A stretch of DNA of 64,000 nucleotides. Source: Vibrio sinaloensis (lineage in GTDB: Bacteria > Pseudomonadota > Gammaproteobacteria > Enterobacterales > Vibrionaceae). Below the pieces are notes generated by a model. The model saw only the letters and a program-made list of their open reading frames with translations, was not told the DNA's origin and made no database searches. Position numbers and translations under genes: made by a program. The stretch lies in contig NZ_JWLV01000001.1 of assembly GCF_000808535.1 (NCBI RefSeq), positions 1 to 64,000 of the forward strand. The letters run 5' to 3'. Of this stretch, positions 55,756 through 64,000 are shown piece after piece; position 1 is the first letter of the stretch; each line of letters begins with the position of its first letter.

Positions 55756-56408
55756 TGCTGATTCGCCTGAGCCATTAACTCAGCTAAGATTTGTTTGTAA
55801 CCTTCCACTGGATGTGCACCAGAAACACCATGTTCTCTGTTAAAAATCACCGTTGGCACACTCGATACGCCCATTTTTTGCCATTGTTTCTCTGAACTAC
55901 GGATTGAGTTGCGTCGCTGCACATCATTTAACCAGCGCATTCCTTCCTCAGGGTCAAGACCTACAGAGATTAGCTCTTGCTTGAGAATTTCACGATCAGA
56001 GACGTCTTTCTGTTCACTGAAAAATGCGGTAAATAAACGTATTTTTAGTTCAGTCTGTTTGCCCAAGCTCTTGGCGTAATCAAGCAAAAGGTGTGCGTCA
56101 AATGTGTTCACCATCTTCATGTCATCAAAGTAGTTAAACTTGAAGTCATGCTCCGCACCAATGCTGGCGATACGAATACGCGCGTTCTTGCTTTCTTCTG
56201 CGGTACTGCCATATTTACGAGCAACGTGATCTCGAAGGTTTTCACCTTCAGCAGGCATATCAGGGTTCAATTCAAAAGGCTGCCACTCAATCTCGATGCG
56301 ATCTTCAATTCCAAGCTGTTCGATCGCTGCTTTTAAATGGTTGTATCCGATGATGCACCACGGGCAGACAACATCGCTAATAATGTCGAGCTTAATTGTA
56401 TTATTCAT
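55752..56408 (-). CDS. FrnE/DsbA-family oxidoreductase
   Basis: 218 residues, DsbA-type thioredoxin fold with helical insert. Active site VVCPWCIIGYNHL at about 14-26, cis-Pro loop MGVSSVPTVIFN near 180, and FELNPDMPAEGENLRDH, which marks the FrnE group. No leader, so cytoplasmic. It may isomerise or reduce disulfides. AGGAAACTC precedes the ATG. Between the quinone reductase and redoxin genes on the same strand. Confidence 0.9.
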   Translation of the reverse strand: MNNTIKLDIISDVVCPWCIIGYNHLKAAIEQLGIEDRIEIEWQPFELNPDMPAEGENLRDHVARKYGSTAEESKNARIRIASIGAEHDFKFNYFDDMKMVNTFDAHLLLDYAKSLGKQTELKIRLFTAFFSEQKDVSDREILKQELISVGLDPEEGMRWLNDVQRRNSIRSSEKQWQKMGVSSVPTVIFNREHGVSGAHPVEGYKQILAELMAQANQH

Positions 56409-56422
56409 ATGAGTTTCCTACT

Positions 56423-56457
56423 CAAAGCACTGTGCTCACGTGGCAAACAGTGCTTTG
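56423..56457 (-). terminator. Hairpin between mdaB-like and FrnE-like genes
   Basis: Perfect 10-bp stem CAAAGCACTG/CAGTGCTTTG, loop 15 nt, 14 bp before the FrnE-like start; no T-run. It could be a weak terminator or an mRNA-stability element. Confidence 0.45.
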
Positions 56458-56558
56458 ATTTGCGTTTACTTATCTTTGAGTAAGCTTCAAGTTCTTTAGA
56501 CTCTTCTGGGGCCGTTTATGGATTGTAGTCAGTAAATTCAGTGCTCATGACTCCATTC

Positions 56559-57143
56559 TTAGAAGTGTGCGTCTAGGTGTGCTTCAAAGCGAACAAAGTC
56601 GTTCTCGATGTCGGCGTTTTTCATCACGTCGTAGCATGCAAAGGTTGGCAGTGCAGTCATGCCAAAGAAGCGGAAGTTTGCGTGCATGTGGAACATCAAA
56701 TCATCCACACTGCGACCTTGGAATAAGTATTCGCTATCATCATTAAATGACTCTTCTGGCGCATTGAATGTGAAAGACAGCATGTATTTGGTATTGGTAC
56801 GAGTGCCGCCTGTTCCATAATTTTTCTTTGGCTCTTCCGGCGTTCTTCCATCAAAGGCACACAGCGCACCACCCATCCCCGCAGTGAATACTTCATCCAT
56901 GTATTTCTTGAAAGACCATGGAATCGTCATCCAGTTGACAGGTGACTGTAGGATCACTCGATCTGCCCATTCAAAGTTCGCCAGTTGCTCGTCAACGACG
57001 ATCTCATCTTGCATTGTAACTACGCGAACTTCGTGGCCCTTTGATTCTAACTGGGTGCGAGCTTTCTCAACTAAAGCCGCATTTAGTTTGCCTTCAGAAA
57101 ATGGAGATGGTTCGTGTGCGTTAATGATTAGAACGTTACTCAT
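56559..57143 (-). CDS. mdaB: MdaB-like NAD(P)H quinone reductase
   Basis: 194 residues, flavodoxin-like fold. [18 protein letters not shown] at the N-terminus binds FAD phosphate; [25 protein letters not shown] and [21 protein letters not shown] are MdaB marks. It reduces quinones by two electrons, giving protection from quinone and electrophile stress. It would fit an HxlR (QorR-like) regulator. A repeat of the operator lies 90 bp upstream. Confidence 0.88.
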   Translation of the reverse strand: MSNVLIINAHEPSPFSEGKLNAALVEKARTQLESKGHEVRVVTMQDEIVVDEQLANFEWADRVILQSPVNWMTIPWSFKKYMDEVFTAGMGGALCAFDGRTPEEPKKNYGTGGTRTNTKYMLSFTFNAPEESFNDDSEYLFQGRSVDDLMFHMHANFRFFGMTALPTFACYDVMKNADIENDFVRFEAHLDAHF

Positions 57144-57231
57144 GATATTAACCCTTCAATATTGGATGTTTACAGAGCGAATAATGATTTCGCTGTCTTG
57201 CGGTTTATTATGGTTACCTGCATTTCTAGTG

Positions 57232-57256
57232 CAATTAGTAAACTTTTAGTAACTAC
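57232..57256 (-). promoter_or_regulatory. HxlR-regulon element, copy 4
   Basis: Minus-strand reading GGTAGTTACTAAAAGTTTAC then TAATT, upstream of the quinone reductase gene. Confidence 0.62.
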
Positions 57257-57348
57257 CATGAAGTTCGATTAAAGTTTGTTTAAGTCTTTGTTTAATCGTA
57301 ATTTAATTTTTTAAAATGGAGTGGAATATGAGTGGATAGGCGAGGAAA

Positions 57349-57371
57349 GGTTACCAAAAGTATACTAATTG
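57349..57371 (+). promoter_or_regulatory. HxlR-regulon element, copy 5
   Basis: GGTTACCAAAAGTATACTA plus ATTG, 73 bp before the LtrA-like remnant; differs from copy 1 at one base. Confidence 0.63.
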
Positions 57372-57444
57372 AAATTATTGAGGGGCTAGCATACTGAACA
57401 CAACATGCGGCTTAGCGCAGTGATTTTGTAAAGGGCGTAACTTT

Positions 57445-57786
57445 ATGGATTTAGCCAAGAAACATCCATTATGGCGTAAACCCAAGCATCAGCTGGATGC
57501 GCAGACCTGCAGTGATCATGTGCACTGTATAGAGATTTTTTACGATTTGGCTCATGTCGTATCGATTTTCGTGCTGGGAAATTACTTGAGTCATCACCTT
57601 GGCATTACCGGATTCACCGTTTTTGCGTTGCTATTTATCGTGATTTGGTCTGCATGGTTTGACATAAGCCTTTTTAAATCGATTTATGTCAGCACTGATG
57701 TACAACACCGTTACATTATGGCGGCGCAGATTGCCACAATAATGATTATGTCATCCGCTATCGTGCATATTGGTGGTGCTGGGTAG
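57445..57786 (+). pseudogene. Truncated LtrA-like (low temperature requirement A) membrane protein
   Basis: 113 residues with three membrane segments. SDHVHCIEIFYDLAHVVSIFVLGNYL resembles the conserved LtrA N-terminus (the usual ExFFDLV-type motif). Full LtrA proteins have roughly 350-400 residues; here the frame stops after HIGGAG, and the 44 bp to the next gene hold no remnant, so the 3' part seems deleted. It could still be expressed as a short membrane protein. Preceded by an HxlR-regulon element. Confidence 0.65.
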
Positions 57787-57830
57787 CTCAATGCAATCTA
57801 GTTTGGTGCTAGGTTAGACATGGCTCAAGC

Positions 57831-59063
57831 CTAAAACACATCGCAAATCCAAAGGTCGCTTTCGACGGCAAGTGCGATGATGTCGTTTTCGGATAGTTGC
57901 AATTGCTTCGCAACAGGTTCGATGCTTAGCCAATCGTTGGTCTCAAGCCATTTAGTGATCTGCAATGTAGCGCCGATCTTTCCTGAGTGATGTACCAACG
58001 CACTGGTAATCGCGGAGTCTAGCTTCAAGCTTTGGCCAATATCTTCAATGTTCATATCTAACATGGCATCGGTTAAAGAGAGCAATCCTGTCAAATAGGC
58101 TTGTTCTGCTAAACTCTCGTGCTTTAGATAGAGCATGATTGAATACATAAGACGTGCTCGCCTCAATGCAAACAATTGAAGGACTGGCGGCTTTTCGCTG
58201 CCTAGTTGCGAGAGCAGAGCATAGGAACAGTACTTAACCACTTTACTGTCGCCAAGATAAGCCAGCGCCTGTTTGACACTGGTAATTTCACCGACCAACC
58301 CCGCGTTATTGACGTATCTAAGTAGTTGATAACTCAAACTTGCACTTTGGTTGATTACATTAGTGATTTTGTTGTAATCCAATGGTGTTGATGCGATTAA
58401 CTTGGATAGGCTGACTAGCGTTTCAGTTGAAGAGCTCAGCCTAGTACGCTTGATAAGTTGAGGCTTAGTAAAGAAGTAGCCTTGGAATAGTTCAAATCCC
58501 CACTTTTTAGCTGCTTCAAACTCGTCATAGCTTTCAACTTTTTCAGCTAAAAAGCGGATGTCGTAACCTTGGAGACTCCGAATAGTGAGCCCGCATTTAA
58601 TCATCGACATGCTCTGAATATCGAACTTAATGACGTCGATCAGAGGATAAAAAGATTGCCATTCATCGCTAGGGGTAAAATCATCCAGCGCCAGTGTGTA
58701 CCCTTGCGATTTTAAAGCGCTTAACACCTCAAACAATTCTTCTGTTGGTGGGCAAGTCTCGAGAATTTCAACAACGATAGCTTGTGGAGGAAAGTCCATT
58801 GCCGCGCCATTGATGAGTGAATCGTAGTCAAAATTGATGAAGGCAGGCGTTTCGCCCAAAAGGCCGGCGATGTTGCCCAAAAAATGTTCTGCATACATTC
58901 TAGCGGTTGCTTCTGTATCAGCGACACCTTTTGGGTAACGATTGGCCATGCTGTTTCGATACAGAAGCTCATAACCGAAAACGTGACCGTCAACCTCGAG
59001 GATAGGCTGCCTAGCGATGTAGGTGTTGGTGTCCAAATTTGTCTGCATGCTTGCAACTACCAT
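57831..59063 (-). CDS. EAL-HDOD protein (YuxH type)
   Basis: 410 residues. EAL-like domain at about 15-205: IARQPILEVDGHVFGYELLYR has ELL in place of EAL; LALDDFTPSDEW and IRFLAEKVESYDEF remain. HDOD domain at about 210-400 (LSKLIASTPLDYNKITNVINQSASLSYQLLRYVNN in pieces, VKQALAYLGDSKV). Such proteins often do not hydrolyse c-di-GMP but act in signalling or motility control. No membrane segment. Monocistronic. Confidence 0.9.
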   Translation of the reverse strand: MVVASMQTNLDTNTYIARQPILEVDGHVFGYELLYRNSMANRYPKGVADTEATARMYAEHFLGNIAGLLGETPAFINFDYDSLINGAAMDFPPQAIVVEILETCPPTEELFEVLSALKSQGYTLALDDFTPSDEWQSFYPLIDVIKFDIQSMSMIKCGLTIRSLQGYDIRFLAEKVESYDEFEAAKKWGFELFQGYFFTKPQLIKRTRLSSSTETLVSLSKLIASTPLDYNKITNVINQSASLSYQLLRYVNNAGLVGEITSVKQALAYLGDSKVVKYCSYALLSQLGSEKPPVLQLFALRRARLMYSIMLYLKHESLAEQAYLTGLLSLTDAMLDMNIEDIGQSLKLDSAITSALVHHSGKIGATLQITKWLETNDWLSIEPVAKQLQLSENDIIALAVESDLWICDVF

Positions 59064-59309
59064 TGCTTTCTATGTATTAGAAGTTATCAATATAACGAAA
59101 AATGAGGCACTTTTGTTACAAAAATCATTCACTCGTTAACTTGACTCGTACTTAACTATAGCGAATCGCTAAGAATGGCATCGCTTCACTTGCAAACTAC
59201 CTTAATACTTTATTGTCGATAGCACTCAACATTGTGATTAGTCATGTCTGTGAACCAGAGTTTGCTATTTGTCGTAAATAGATCACCACGAATCAACAGG
59301 AACGGTCAG

Positions 59310-59558
59310 ATGTTAAAGGGTGATGAAGTATCTCGTATCATTGAGATGGCATGGGAGGACCGCACGCCGTTTGAGGCGATTAAAGTCCAGTTCGGGTTAA
59401 CAGAGCCTGAGGTGATCCAGTTAATGAGGCGCAATCTAAAGTCTAAGAGTTTTAAACTGTGGCGGGAAAGGGTGTCTGGGAGAGCAACCAAACACATTGC
59501 ACTGCGAAGTCGTGATGTCATCAGGGGTTACGCACCGACGCAATACAAACACCGTTAA
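59310..59558 (+). CDS. TIGR03643-family protein
   Basis: 82 residues from the ATG at 59310 with AGGAACG upstream. MLKGDEVSRIIEMAWEDRTP, FEAIKVQFGLTEPEVIQLMRR and KLWRERVSGRATKH are the family pattern, a small helix-turn-helix-like protein. Members occur next to photolyase/cryptochrome genes, as here. Function unknown; possible DNA or RNA binder. Confidence 0.85.
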   Translation: MLKGDEVSRIIEMAWEDRTPFEAIKVQFGLTEPEVIQLMRRNLKSKSFKLWRERVSGRATKHIALRSRDVIRGYAPTQYKHR

Positions 59559-59606
59559 CTGGAAGGGGGAACGGATAGCGTTTTCGCGCCCCCAATAGTC
59601 TCATTA

Positions 59607-60290
59607 TTAATCTGGCGCTAAGGCTCGCCAAGATGAGGGTTCTCCCTCTTTGGTAAGGGGAAAGAGCGCTTTATTTGGTTTCGCATAACTCAAACGGTGA
59701 ACGCGTTGGGTGACGTGATAACTGTCCAAGCCAGAAATAGTAACGAGGTCAAGAGCTTCGAGGTCAACGTAACCGTCGGGCATGATGGCCTGCTCTGGCA
59801 AACTTACGTGAACGACTTCCCCAATCACCATTTCCGTATCATTGCTATTAATGATGATGTGCTCACGCAGTTCTAGCGCCATTTTTAGGGGACTTTCCAA
59901 AACGAAGGGGGCAGAGATGTTGTCTTCATAATGGGGCGTCAAACCAGCTGCATTAAATTCTGAAACCTCTTTAGGATAACGAGCAGAGGTTTGGTGGGCT
60001 TGCTGTACAAAATCAAGCGCTATTGCATTGATGGTGAAACTGCCTGTACTCAAAATATTGTCTAGCGTATGTCGTTCCACTTTGCGCGGTCGAACAATAA
60101 AGCCGAGCAGGGGTGGGCTCGAGCCCATATGGATCACAGAGCTGACAACCGATACGTTTTCATTACCTTGTTCATCGCGTGTACCGATTAAGTTGGCACT
60201 TTTATAGCCAGACAAACAGTTAATAAGGCGGGTGCGTTGCATTTTTTCGAGCGCTTCAATGTCAGCGCGGGTCAATGTCTTGTTGTGCAT
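59607..60290 (-). CDS. Flavin reductase family protein (flavoredoxin-like)
   Basis: 227 residues, FMN-binding split barrel. NLIGTRDEQGNENVSVVSSVIHMGSSPPLLGFIVRP (in pieces), TGSFTINAIALDFVQQAHQTSARYPKEVSEF and a C-terminal VHRLSYAKPNKALFPL. It binds FMN and passes electrons from NAD(P)H or a partner. It precedes the photolyase neighbourhood on the minus strand, together with the fasciclin gene. Confidence 0.88.
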   Translation of the reverse strand: MHNKTLTRADIEALEKMQRTRLINCLSGYKSANLIGTRDEQGNENVSVVSSVIHMGSSPPLLGFIVRPRKVERHTLDNILSTGSFTINAIALDFVQQAHQTSARYPKEVSEFNAAGLTPHYEDNISAPFVLESPLKMALELREHIIINSNDTEMVIGEVVHVSLPEQAIMPDGYVDLEALDLVTISGLDSYHVTQRVHRLSYAKPNKALFPLTKEGEPSSWRALAPD

Positions 60291-60344
60291 ATGAATTGGG
60301 CAGCGAGTGGCTGCCCCCTATTATTGACAGGTTGGAACGAACGT

Positions 60345-60845
60345 TTACTTGGGCATAATCACGGTATCGATGACATGGATAACGCCGTTTTTAGCTTTTA
60401 CATCTGTTGCGACAACATTTGCGTTGTTAACCATGACCTTATCGCCCATCACTTTCACCATCACGTCTTGGCCCTGTACCGTGGTTGCTTTGTCTAGCTT
60501 AACTACGTCTGCTGCCATCACTTTACCTGATACAACGTGGTAGGTGAGGATAGACACCAACTTGTCTTTGTTTTCAGGTTTAAGCAGCATTTCTACCGTA
60601 CCGTCTGGTAGTTTCGCAAACGCTTCATCAGTGGGTGCAAACACAGTAAATGGGCCTTCGCCTTTCAATGTGTCCACGAGTCCCGCCGCTTTAACGGCAG
60701 CAACTAGAGTGTTAAATGAACCATTGCCAACAGCGACGTCAACAATGTCTTCTTTTTTCATTCCGTGGTCGTGAGCTTGCGCTGGCATTAAGAATGAAAA
60801 GAGTGCGAATAGTGCAGTTGTGATAACGAGAAGATATTTACTCAT
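60345..60845 (-). CDS. Fasciclin (FAS1) domain protein, exported
   Basis: 166 residues. Leader [23 protein letters not shown], a short His/Lys part HDHGMKKE, and one FAS1 domain: [41 protein letters not shown] and [13 protein letters not shown]. The H1 and H2 FAS1 boxes are complete. It should be periplasmic or surface-bound and mediate adhesion or stress protection. Homologues are widespread near photolyase genes. Confidence 0.92.
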   Translation of the reverse strand: MSKYLLVITTALFALFSFLMPAQAHDHGMKKEDIVDVAVGNGSFNTLVAAVKAAGLVDTLKGEGPFTVFAPTDEAFAKLPDGTVEMLLKPENKDKLVSILTYHVVSGKVMAADVVKLDKATTVQGQDVMVKVMGDKVMVNNANVVATDVKAKNGVIHVIDTVIMPK

Positions 60846-60923
60846 GGTATGTTCCTTGTAGGTGAGGGTACCGAATAATCCCTGTTAAAAGTGAAAGCTT
60901 GTACGCGGCTATTCTGAACTCGA

Positions 60924-62402
60924 TCAACTGTGTTTCGGTTTTCCGGCTCGAACGTGTCGTTTCAAGATGCGATAGCCTTCCGAGACGACAGCGGGCTCTT
61001 TCTGCCAAGACCATAGACGCTCTCTAGCCTCACGGGCGCAGTTGTCTACATCAATGACAGGGTTCAGATAAAGGCTCTGCTTAGGAATCTCATACATCAT
61101 TATTTCCATCGGTGTCATTTTCCATGGTTCGAACAACAGGGGAACGGGCAGGGCAGCAAGCTCTGGTAGCCACTTCTTGATAAAGTGACCGTCAGGGTCG
61201 TGTTCTTGGGCTTGCTTGGTTGGATTGTAGATACGAACGGTATTGATGCCAGTAACCCCAGCTTGCATTTGAAACTGTGGATAATGAATCCCGGGTTCGA
61301 AGTCGAGAAATAGCTGCGCAAGATGAGTGACACCGTCACGCCAGTCTTGGTTCATATGATGGCAAAGTACACTGACGAGCATGGCTCGCATCCTAAAATT
61401 TAGGTAGCCGGTATGATGCAAGCAGCGCATGCAGGCATCGACCAACGGCAAACCAGTGGTGCCCGTTTTCCAAGCCTTCAACATCATTTCGTTTTTGCGT
61501 GTGCTTTGAACGATCAAGGGTTCGTAGCCTCTGTTTAGGCAACGAAACTCCATTTCGACTTCAGACTCAAACTTTTGCATAAAGTGACAATGCCAATGCA
61601 AGCGTGAAGAGAGAGCAATTGCACTGCGTTTAAAGCCCTTTAACTGCCAGTGCTGCAACAGGTACTGATAAACTTCCCGCAGTGATACATTGCCCCAAGC
61701 GAGGTAAGGCGAAATACGGGTACACGCGGACCTAGACAGTGAAGGGCTCGAAATGCGGCGGTAGTAGTCTTTACCACGTCGACGAAAAAAATCATCGAGC
61801 GTTTTCCATGCGAGTTGACTGCCGCCGGTTTGCATGCCGTTAGCTTTGCCTTGCCACTCAGGAGGGGGAGAAAAGCGCATGTGTGGTTCTATCCCTTCGA
61901 GGTTTACCCAGCGAGCGTGATCGAATTGCGGGTCGGCTAGGGGCGCGCGCATGAATGTGTGCCAACGCTCGTCCCACTGCTGGCGAGTTTTTGCCCCGCG
62001 TAGTACTGCCCCATGTTGATACTCGTGCCATTGAATTCCGTTGGATGTAAACCAAGCCGCGAGGCGTTTATCGCGCTCAAAGGTATTGTTTAGGCCAATT
62101 TCTTGATGGGAAAAGACCCTCCCAATGGAATAGTGATGAGCTAGAGACTCAAAACACTGTGTCGCATCGCCAAACAAAATATGCACCGACGAGCCGAATC
62201 GAGAAAGTGTCTCATTGATGTCGTCAAGAGATTGCAGCACAAACCGCCAATGACGATCGGAATAATGAGGGTCATTAAGAAGAAGGGGTTCAAAGATGTA
62301 AATGAGCGCGAATGGCGTGCCATCTTGAATCGCATCATGTAACGGTTGGTGGTCGGTGAGCCTTAAATCTCTTTTTAACCAGACTAGATTGATTGATTGC
62401 AT
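60924..62402 (-). CDS. Photolyase/cryptochrome family flavoprotein
   Basis: 492 residues. N-terminal photolyase alpha/beta domain (about 3-165: [17 protein letters not shown]) and C-terminal FAD-binding helical domain (about 200-490): [53 protein letters not shown] (in pieces), and [36 protein letters not shown]. It is a light-dependent flavoprotein for pyrimidine-dimer repair or light signalling. The QAGVTGINT motif is typical of the subgroup linked to TIGR03643 genes. GAGG stands before the ATG. The exact class needs a tree. Confidence 0.9.
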   Translation of the reverse strand: MQSINLVWLKRDLRLTDHQPLHDAIQDGTPFALIYIFEPLLLNDPHYSDRHWRFVLQSLDDINETLSRFGSSVHILFGDATQCFESLAHHYSIGRVFSHQEIGLNNTFERDKRLAAWFTSNGIQWHEYQHGAVLRGAKTRQQWDERWHTFMRAPLADPQFDHARWVNLEGIEPHMRFSPPPEWQGKANGMQTGGSQLAWKTLDDFFRRRGKDYYRRISSPSLSRSACTRISPYLAWGNVSLREVYQYLLQHWQLKGFKRSAIALSSRLHWHCHFMQKFESEVEMEFRCLNRGYEPLIVQSTRKNEMMLKAWKTGTTGLPLVDACMRCLHHTGYLNFRMRAMLVSVLCHHMNQDWRDGVTHLAQLFLDFEPGIHYPQFQMQAGVTGINTVRIYNPTKQAQEHDPDGHFIKKWLPELAALPVPLLFEPWKMTPMEIMMYEIPKQSLYLNPVIDVDNCAREARERLWSWQKEPAVVSEGYRILKRHVRAGKPKHS

Positions 62403-62425
62403 TTGGGACCTCGTAGTTTTGGTTT

Positions 62426-62453
62426 TCTACGCCGGCCTCGGGAGAACGTATCA
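62426..62453 (-). promoter_or_regulatory. Candidate ECF-type promoter of the photolyase gene
   Basis: On the minus strand TGATAC, a 16-bp spacer, then CGTAGA. This matches the general form of promoters used by ECF11-type sigma factors (RpoE-ChrR; TGATCC with CGTA-like -10). It would start transcription about 15-20 bp before the gene at 62402. Confidence 0.45.
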
Positions 62454-62585
62454 CTTGTGCATCACCGGATGTGACTCATGATCTCAATTTTTGCCGGTGA
62501 ACTTCCCTACTTATTTCAACCGTTTGCATACATAAAATAAACAGGGCATTATCGTTATAGTGAATTGACCCAGTTGAGAACGCGT

Positions 62586-62960
62586 ATGCAGATTTTGATA
62601 GAGCAGGAAGTGGCATTACATCAGTACGAAATTCGTCAAAATAAGCACGAGATAGCACGCCTCATACATCCTTCCTTTAAAGAAGTTGGCAAGTCAGGAG
62701 CAAGTTTTGACTATGCTGACATCCTCGAAATGATGGGGAACGAAAAGCCTTGTCTTGGTCATATTCACTCGCAAGACTTTGAAACCATTCAGCTCGAACC
62801 CTCAATTCAACTTCTCCTCTATAAAACGGCTTGGATCGACAAACTGGGCACCAAAGGCCACTACGCCAAGCGTTCCTCTATCTGGGTTTTTACAGGGGAA
62901 GGTTGGCAACTGAAATATCATCAAGGCACGCCCTGTGCTGAGTTTGAGCTAGTCACCTAA
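62586..62960 (+). CDS. NTF2-like (DUF4440) protein
   Basis: 124 residues from the ATG at 62586 with GAGA upstream; a TTG 21 bp earlier is an alternative. Helix-then-sheet pattern QEVALHQYEIRQNKHEIARLIHPSFKEVGKSGASFDYADIL (in pieces) followed by strands ending SIWVFTGEGWQLKYHQGTPC. DUF4440 members form cone-shaped barrels with varied functions. Starts a + strand unit with a reductase and an SDR gene. Confidence 0.78.
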   Translation: MQILIEQEVALHQYEIRQNKHEIARLIHPSFKEVGKSGASFDYADILEMMGNEKPCLGHIHSQDFETIQLEPSIQLLLYKTAWIDKLGTKGHYAKRSSIWVFTGEGWQLKYHQGTPCAEFELVT

Positions 62961-62979
62961 TCGGATGTAAGGAGGCGGT

Positions 62980-63480
62980 ATGAATGTCGCAGTGGTGTTA
63001 GGAACGTCCAAATCGGATGGCAATACGCGTCGTTTGGTCAATGAGTTTGTTTACCAATCTGGCGCGGCTCTGTTTGATTTGTCTGAGCGCGAAATCTCAT
63101 ACTATGATTACGAGCACAAAAACCGTATGGACGATTTCTTGCCTCTAATCATCGAGTTAAGCGAGTTCGATCATATCGTGTTTGCCTCTCCCGTCTATTG
63201 GTATTCCATGTCAGCGCAGTTGAAGGTGTTCTTTGACCGACTCTCCGATTTGCTGACCATAGAGAAACAACTCGGCAGACGCCTAAAAGGCAAGTCCATC
63301 TCCATTTTATCGACTGGTTACAATACCGAGTTGCCGGAATGCTTTATTGAACCTTTTGTTCTCACGGCTAAGTACATGCATATGGAATTTAACGGCTGGA
63401 CTTACGCAGCGATTCAGAGTGAAGTGGATCTCGCTGCGCTAGAGGCAGTGGCGGAAATGGCACTGCATAAAATTCATTAA
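62980..63480 (+). CDS. NAD(P)H-dependent FMN reductase, flavodoxin fold
   Basis: 166 residues. GTSKSDGNTRRLVNEFVYQSG at residues 8-28 is the FMN phosphate loop; FASPVYWYSMSAQLKVFFDRLSD is the flavodoxin-like quinone reductase pattern; GRRLKGKSISILSTGYN closes the core. Probably reduces flavin, quinone or azo compounds. AAGGAGG precedes the ATG. Same strand, 19 bp after the NTF2-like gene and 13 bp before the SDR gene, so likely an operon. Confidence 0.88.
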   Translation: MNVAVVLGTSKSDGNTRRLVNEFVYQSGAALFDLSEREISYYDYEHKNRMDDFLPLIIELSEFDHIVFASPVYWYSMSAQLKVFFDRLSDLLTIEKQLGRRLKGKSISILSTGYNTELPECFIEPFVLTAKYMHMEFNGWTYAAIQSEVDLAALEAVAEMALHKIH

Positions 63481-63493
63481 GCAAGGAGCATCA

Positions 63494-64000
63494 ATGAAGA
63501 AAACAGCGATCGTCACGGGTGGTTCAAAGGGCATTGGACTTGAAGTGGTTAAACGTCTCATCGAGCAAGGTGTTCAGGTCATTACGTGTTCACGGAACAA
63601 AGCGCATTGGTTGGAACAATGTGACGCGTTCCCAGCACTGCAAAGTGTCGACTATCTCGCGCTTGATATCTCTATTGAATCCCAACTTAGGGATTTTTTT
63701 GATTACGTTGAGCGTCAATACGGTCAACTTGATTTCGCCATCAACAATGCCTCTCCCGCGATTGGTTCGCTAGGCGAGTTTGGCAGTGTCGCACTGGATG
63801 ATTTGAAAAACACATTGGATGTGGATTTTTGGTCACAAGCCTACTGTTTGAAGCGAGAAATTAGCCTGATGGGTTCTGGCGGCGCGATTGTGAATGTCAG
63901 CTCGGTCAATGGCATTAGACCTACGCCCAACGCGGCGATGTACAGCGCGGCGAAACACGCACTTGAAGGTTTAACGCGTTCTGTGGCGCTCGAAACGATC
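63494..64000 (+). CDS. SDR-family oxidoreductase (cut by window end)
   Basis: 169 residues visible from the ATG at 63494, preceded by AAGGAG. Rossmann motif VTGGSKGIGLEVVKRL near residue 7, INNASP at about 88, the catalytic Ser in VNVSSVNGI near 138 and the YxxxK site YSAAKHALEGL near 155. A short-chain dehydrogenase, probably acting on a carbonyl or alcohol. Co-directional with the reductase gene. In related bacteria an SDR sits with photolyase genes in light-stress clusters. Confidence 0.9.
   Translation, partial: MKKTAIVTGGSKGIGLEVVKRLIEQGVQVITCSRNKAHWLEQCDAFPALQSVDYLALDISIESQLRDFFDYVERQYGQLDFAINNASPAIGSLGEFGSVALDDLKNTLDVDFWSQAYCLKREISLMGSGGAIVNVSSVNGIRPTPNAAMYSAAKHALEGLTRSVALETI

Noticed and set aside
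62479..62500. TGATCT as a second ECF -35 on the + strand before the NTF2-like gene
   Set aside because: No CGTA-type -10 at the right distance.
1..64000. CRISPR arrays, tRNA/rRNA genes, transposases, integrases, integron attC sites
   Set aside because: None was found by reading both strands; no regularly spaced repeats beyond the operator-like elements listed.

Overview
The window is a stretch of a gammaproteobacterial chromosome that looks like a Vibrio. The gene content and protein sequences fit this genus: YejABEF, RavA-ViaA, a VctPDGC-like catechol-siderophore importer, a CosR/BCCT osmolyte pair, CheV, and many c-di-GMP enzymes. GC content is moderate and genes are dense. No rRNA, tRNA, CRISPR array, insertion sequence, integrase or prophage was seen. 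The species and the chromosome cannot be fixed from the sequence alone; an acetate kinase without pta and the siderophore importer would be compatible with chromosome 2.

Layout. 1-9.4 kb: dienelactone hydrolase (cut by the window edge), Fe-alcohol dehydrogenase, ElbB, YjjG, two cold-shock-domain genes, GNAT, GntR, a POT-like transporter and an M14 carboxypeptidase. 9.4-17.9 kb: serine deaminase, YdcF, a small lipoprotein, DHH phosphoesterase, diguanylate cyclase, CheV, PpiC, cytochrome c, threonine aldolase and NUDIX. 18-27 kb: ravA-viaA, DUF4382 lipoprotein, EmrD, a Fur-box small membrane protein, EamA/Lrp pair, membrane diguanylate cyclase. 27-38 kb: CosR-like MarR divergent from a BCCT carrier, an MCP, NUDIX, and the yejABEF peptide importer. 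38-50 kb: a degenerate M16-like exported protein, an EAL protein, a periplasmic binding protein, an S4 RNA-binding protein, vctPDGC-like genes, CueR, an AraC regulator with a tandem operator, DUF2218 and a GGDEF-EAL protein. 50-54 kb: ackA and rcnR/rcnA. 54-58 kb: an HxlR regulator with a peroxiredoxin-like protein, a FrnE/DsbA-like protein, an MdaB-like quinone reductase and a truncated LtrA-like gene, tied together by a repeated operator-like sequence. 58-64 kb: EAL-HDOD protein, then a photolyase/cryptochrome neighbourhood (TIGR03643 protein, flavin reductase, fasciclin, photolyase, NTF2-like, flavodoxin-fold reductase, SDR cut by the window end).

How the genes work together. Most of the window is ordinary accessory metabolism in short transcription units, many ended by shared bidirectional hairpins. 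Three regulatory groupings stand out from the DNA itself: (i) about six copies of a GGTTACTAAAAGTATACTA-type element around the HxlR redox cluster, read here as an autoregulated thiol/quinone-stress regulon; (ii) a near-perfect 21-bp tandem repeat plus a possible Fur site between an AraC gene and DUF2218 beside the siderophore importer; (iii) a possible ECF-type promoter before the photolyase gene. Five c-di-GMP-type proteins are scattered through the window.
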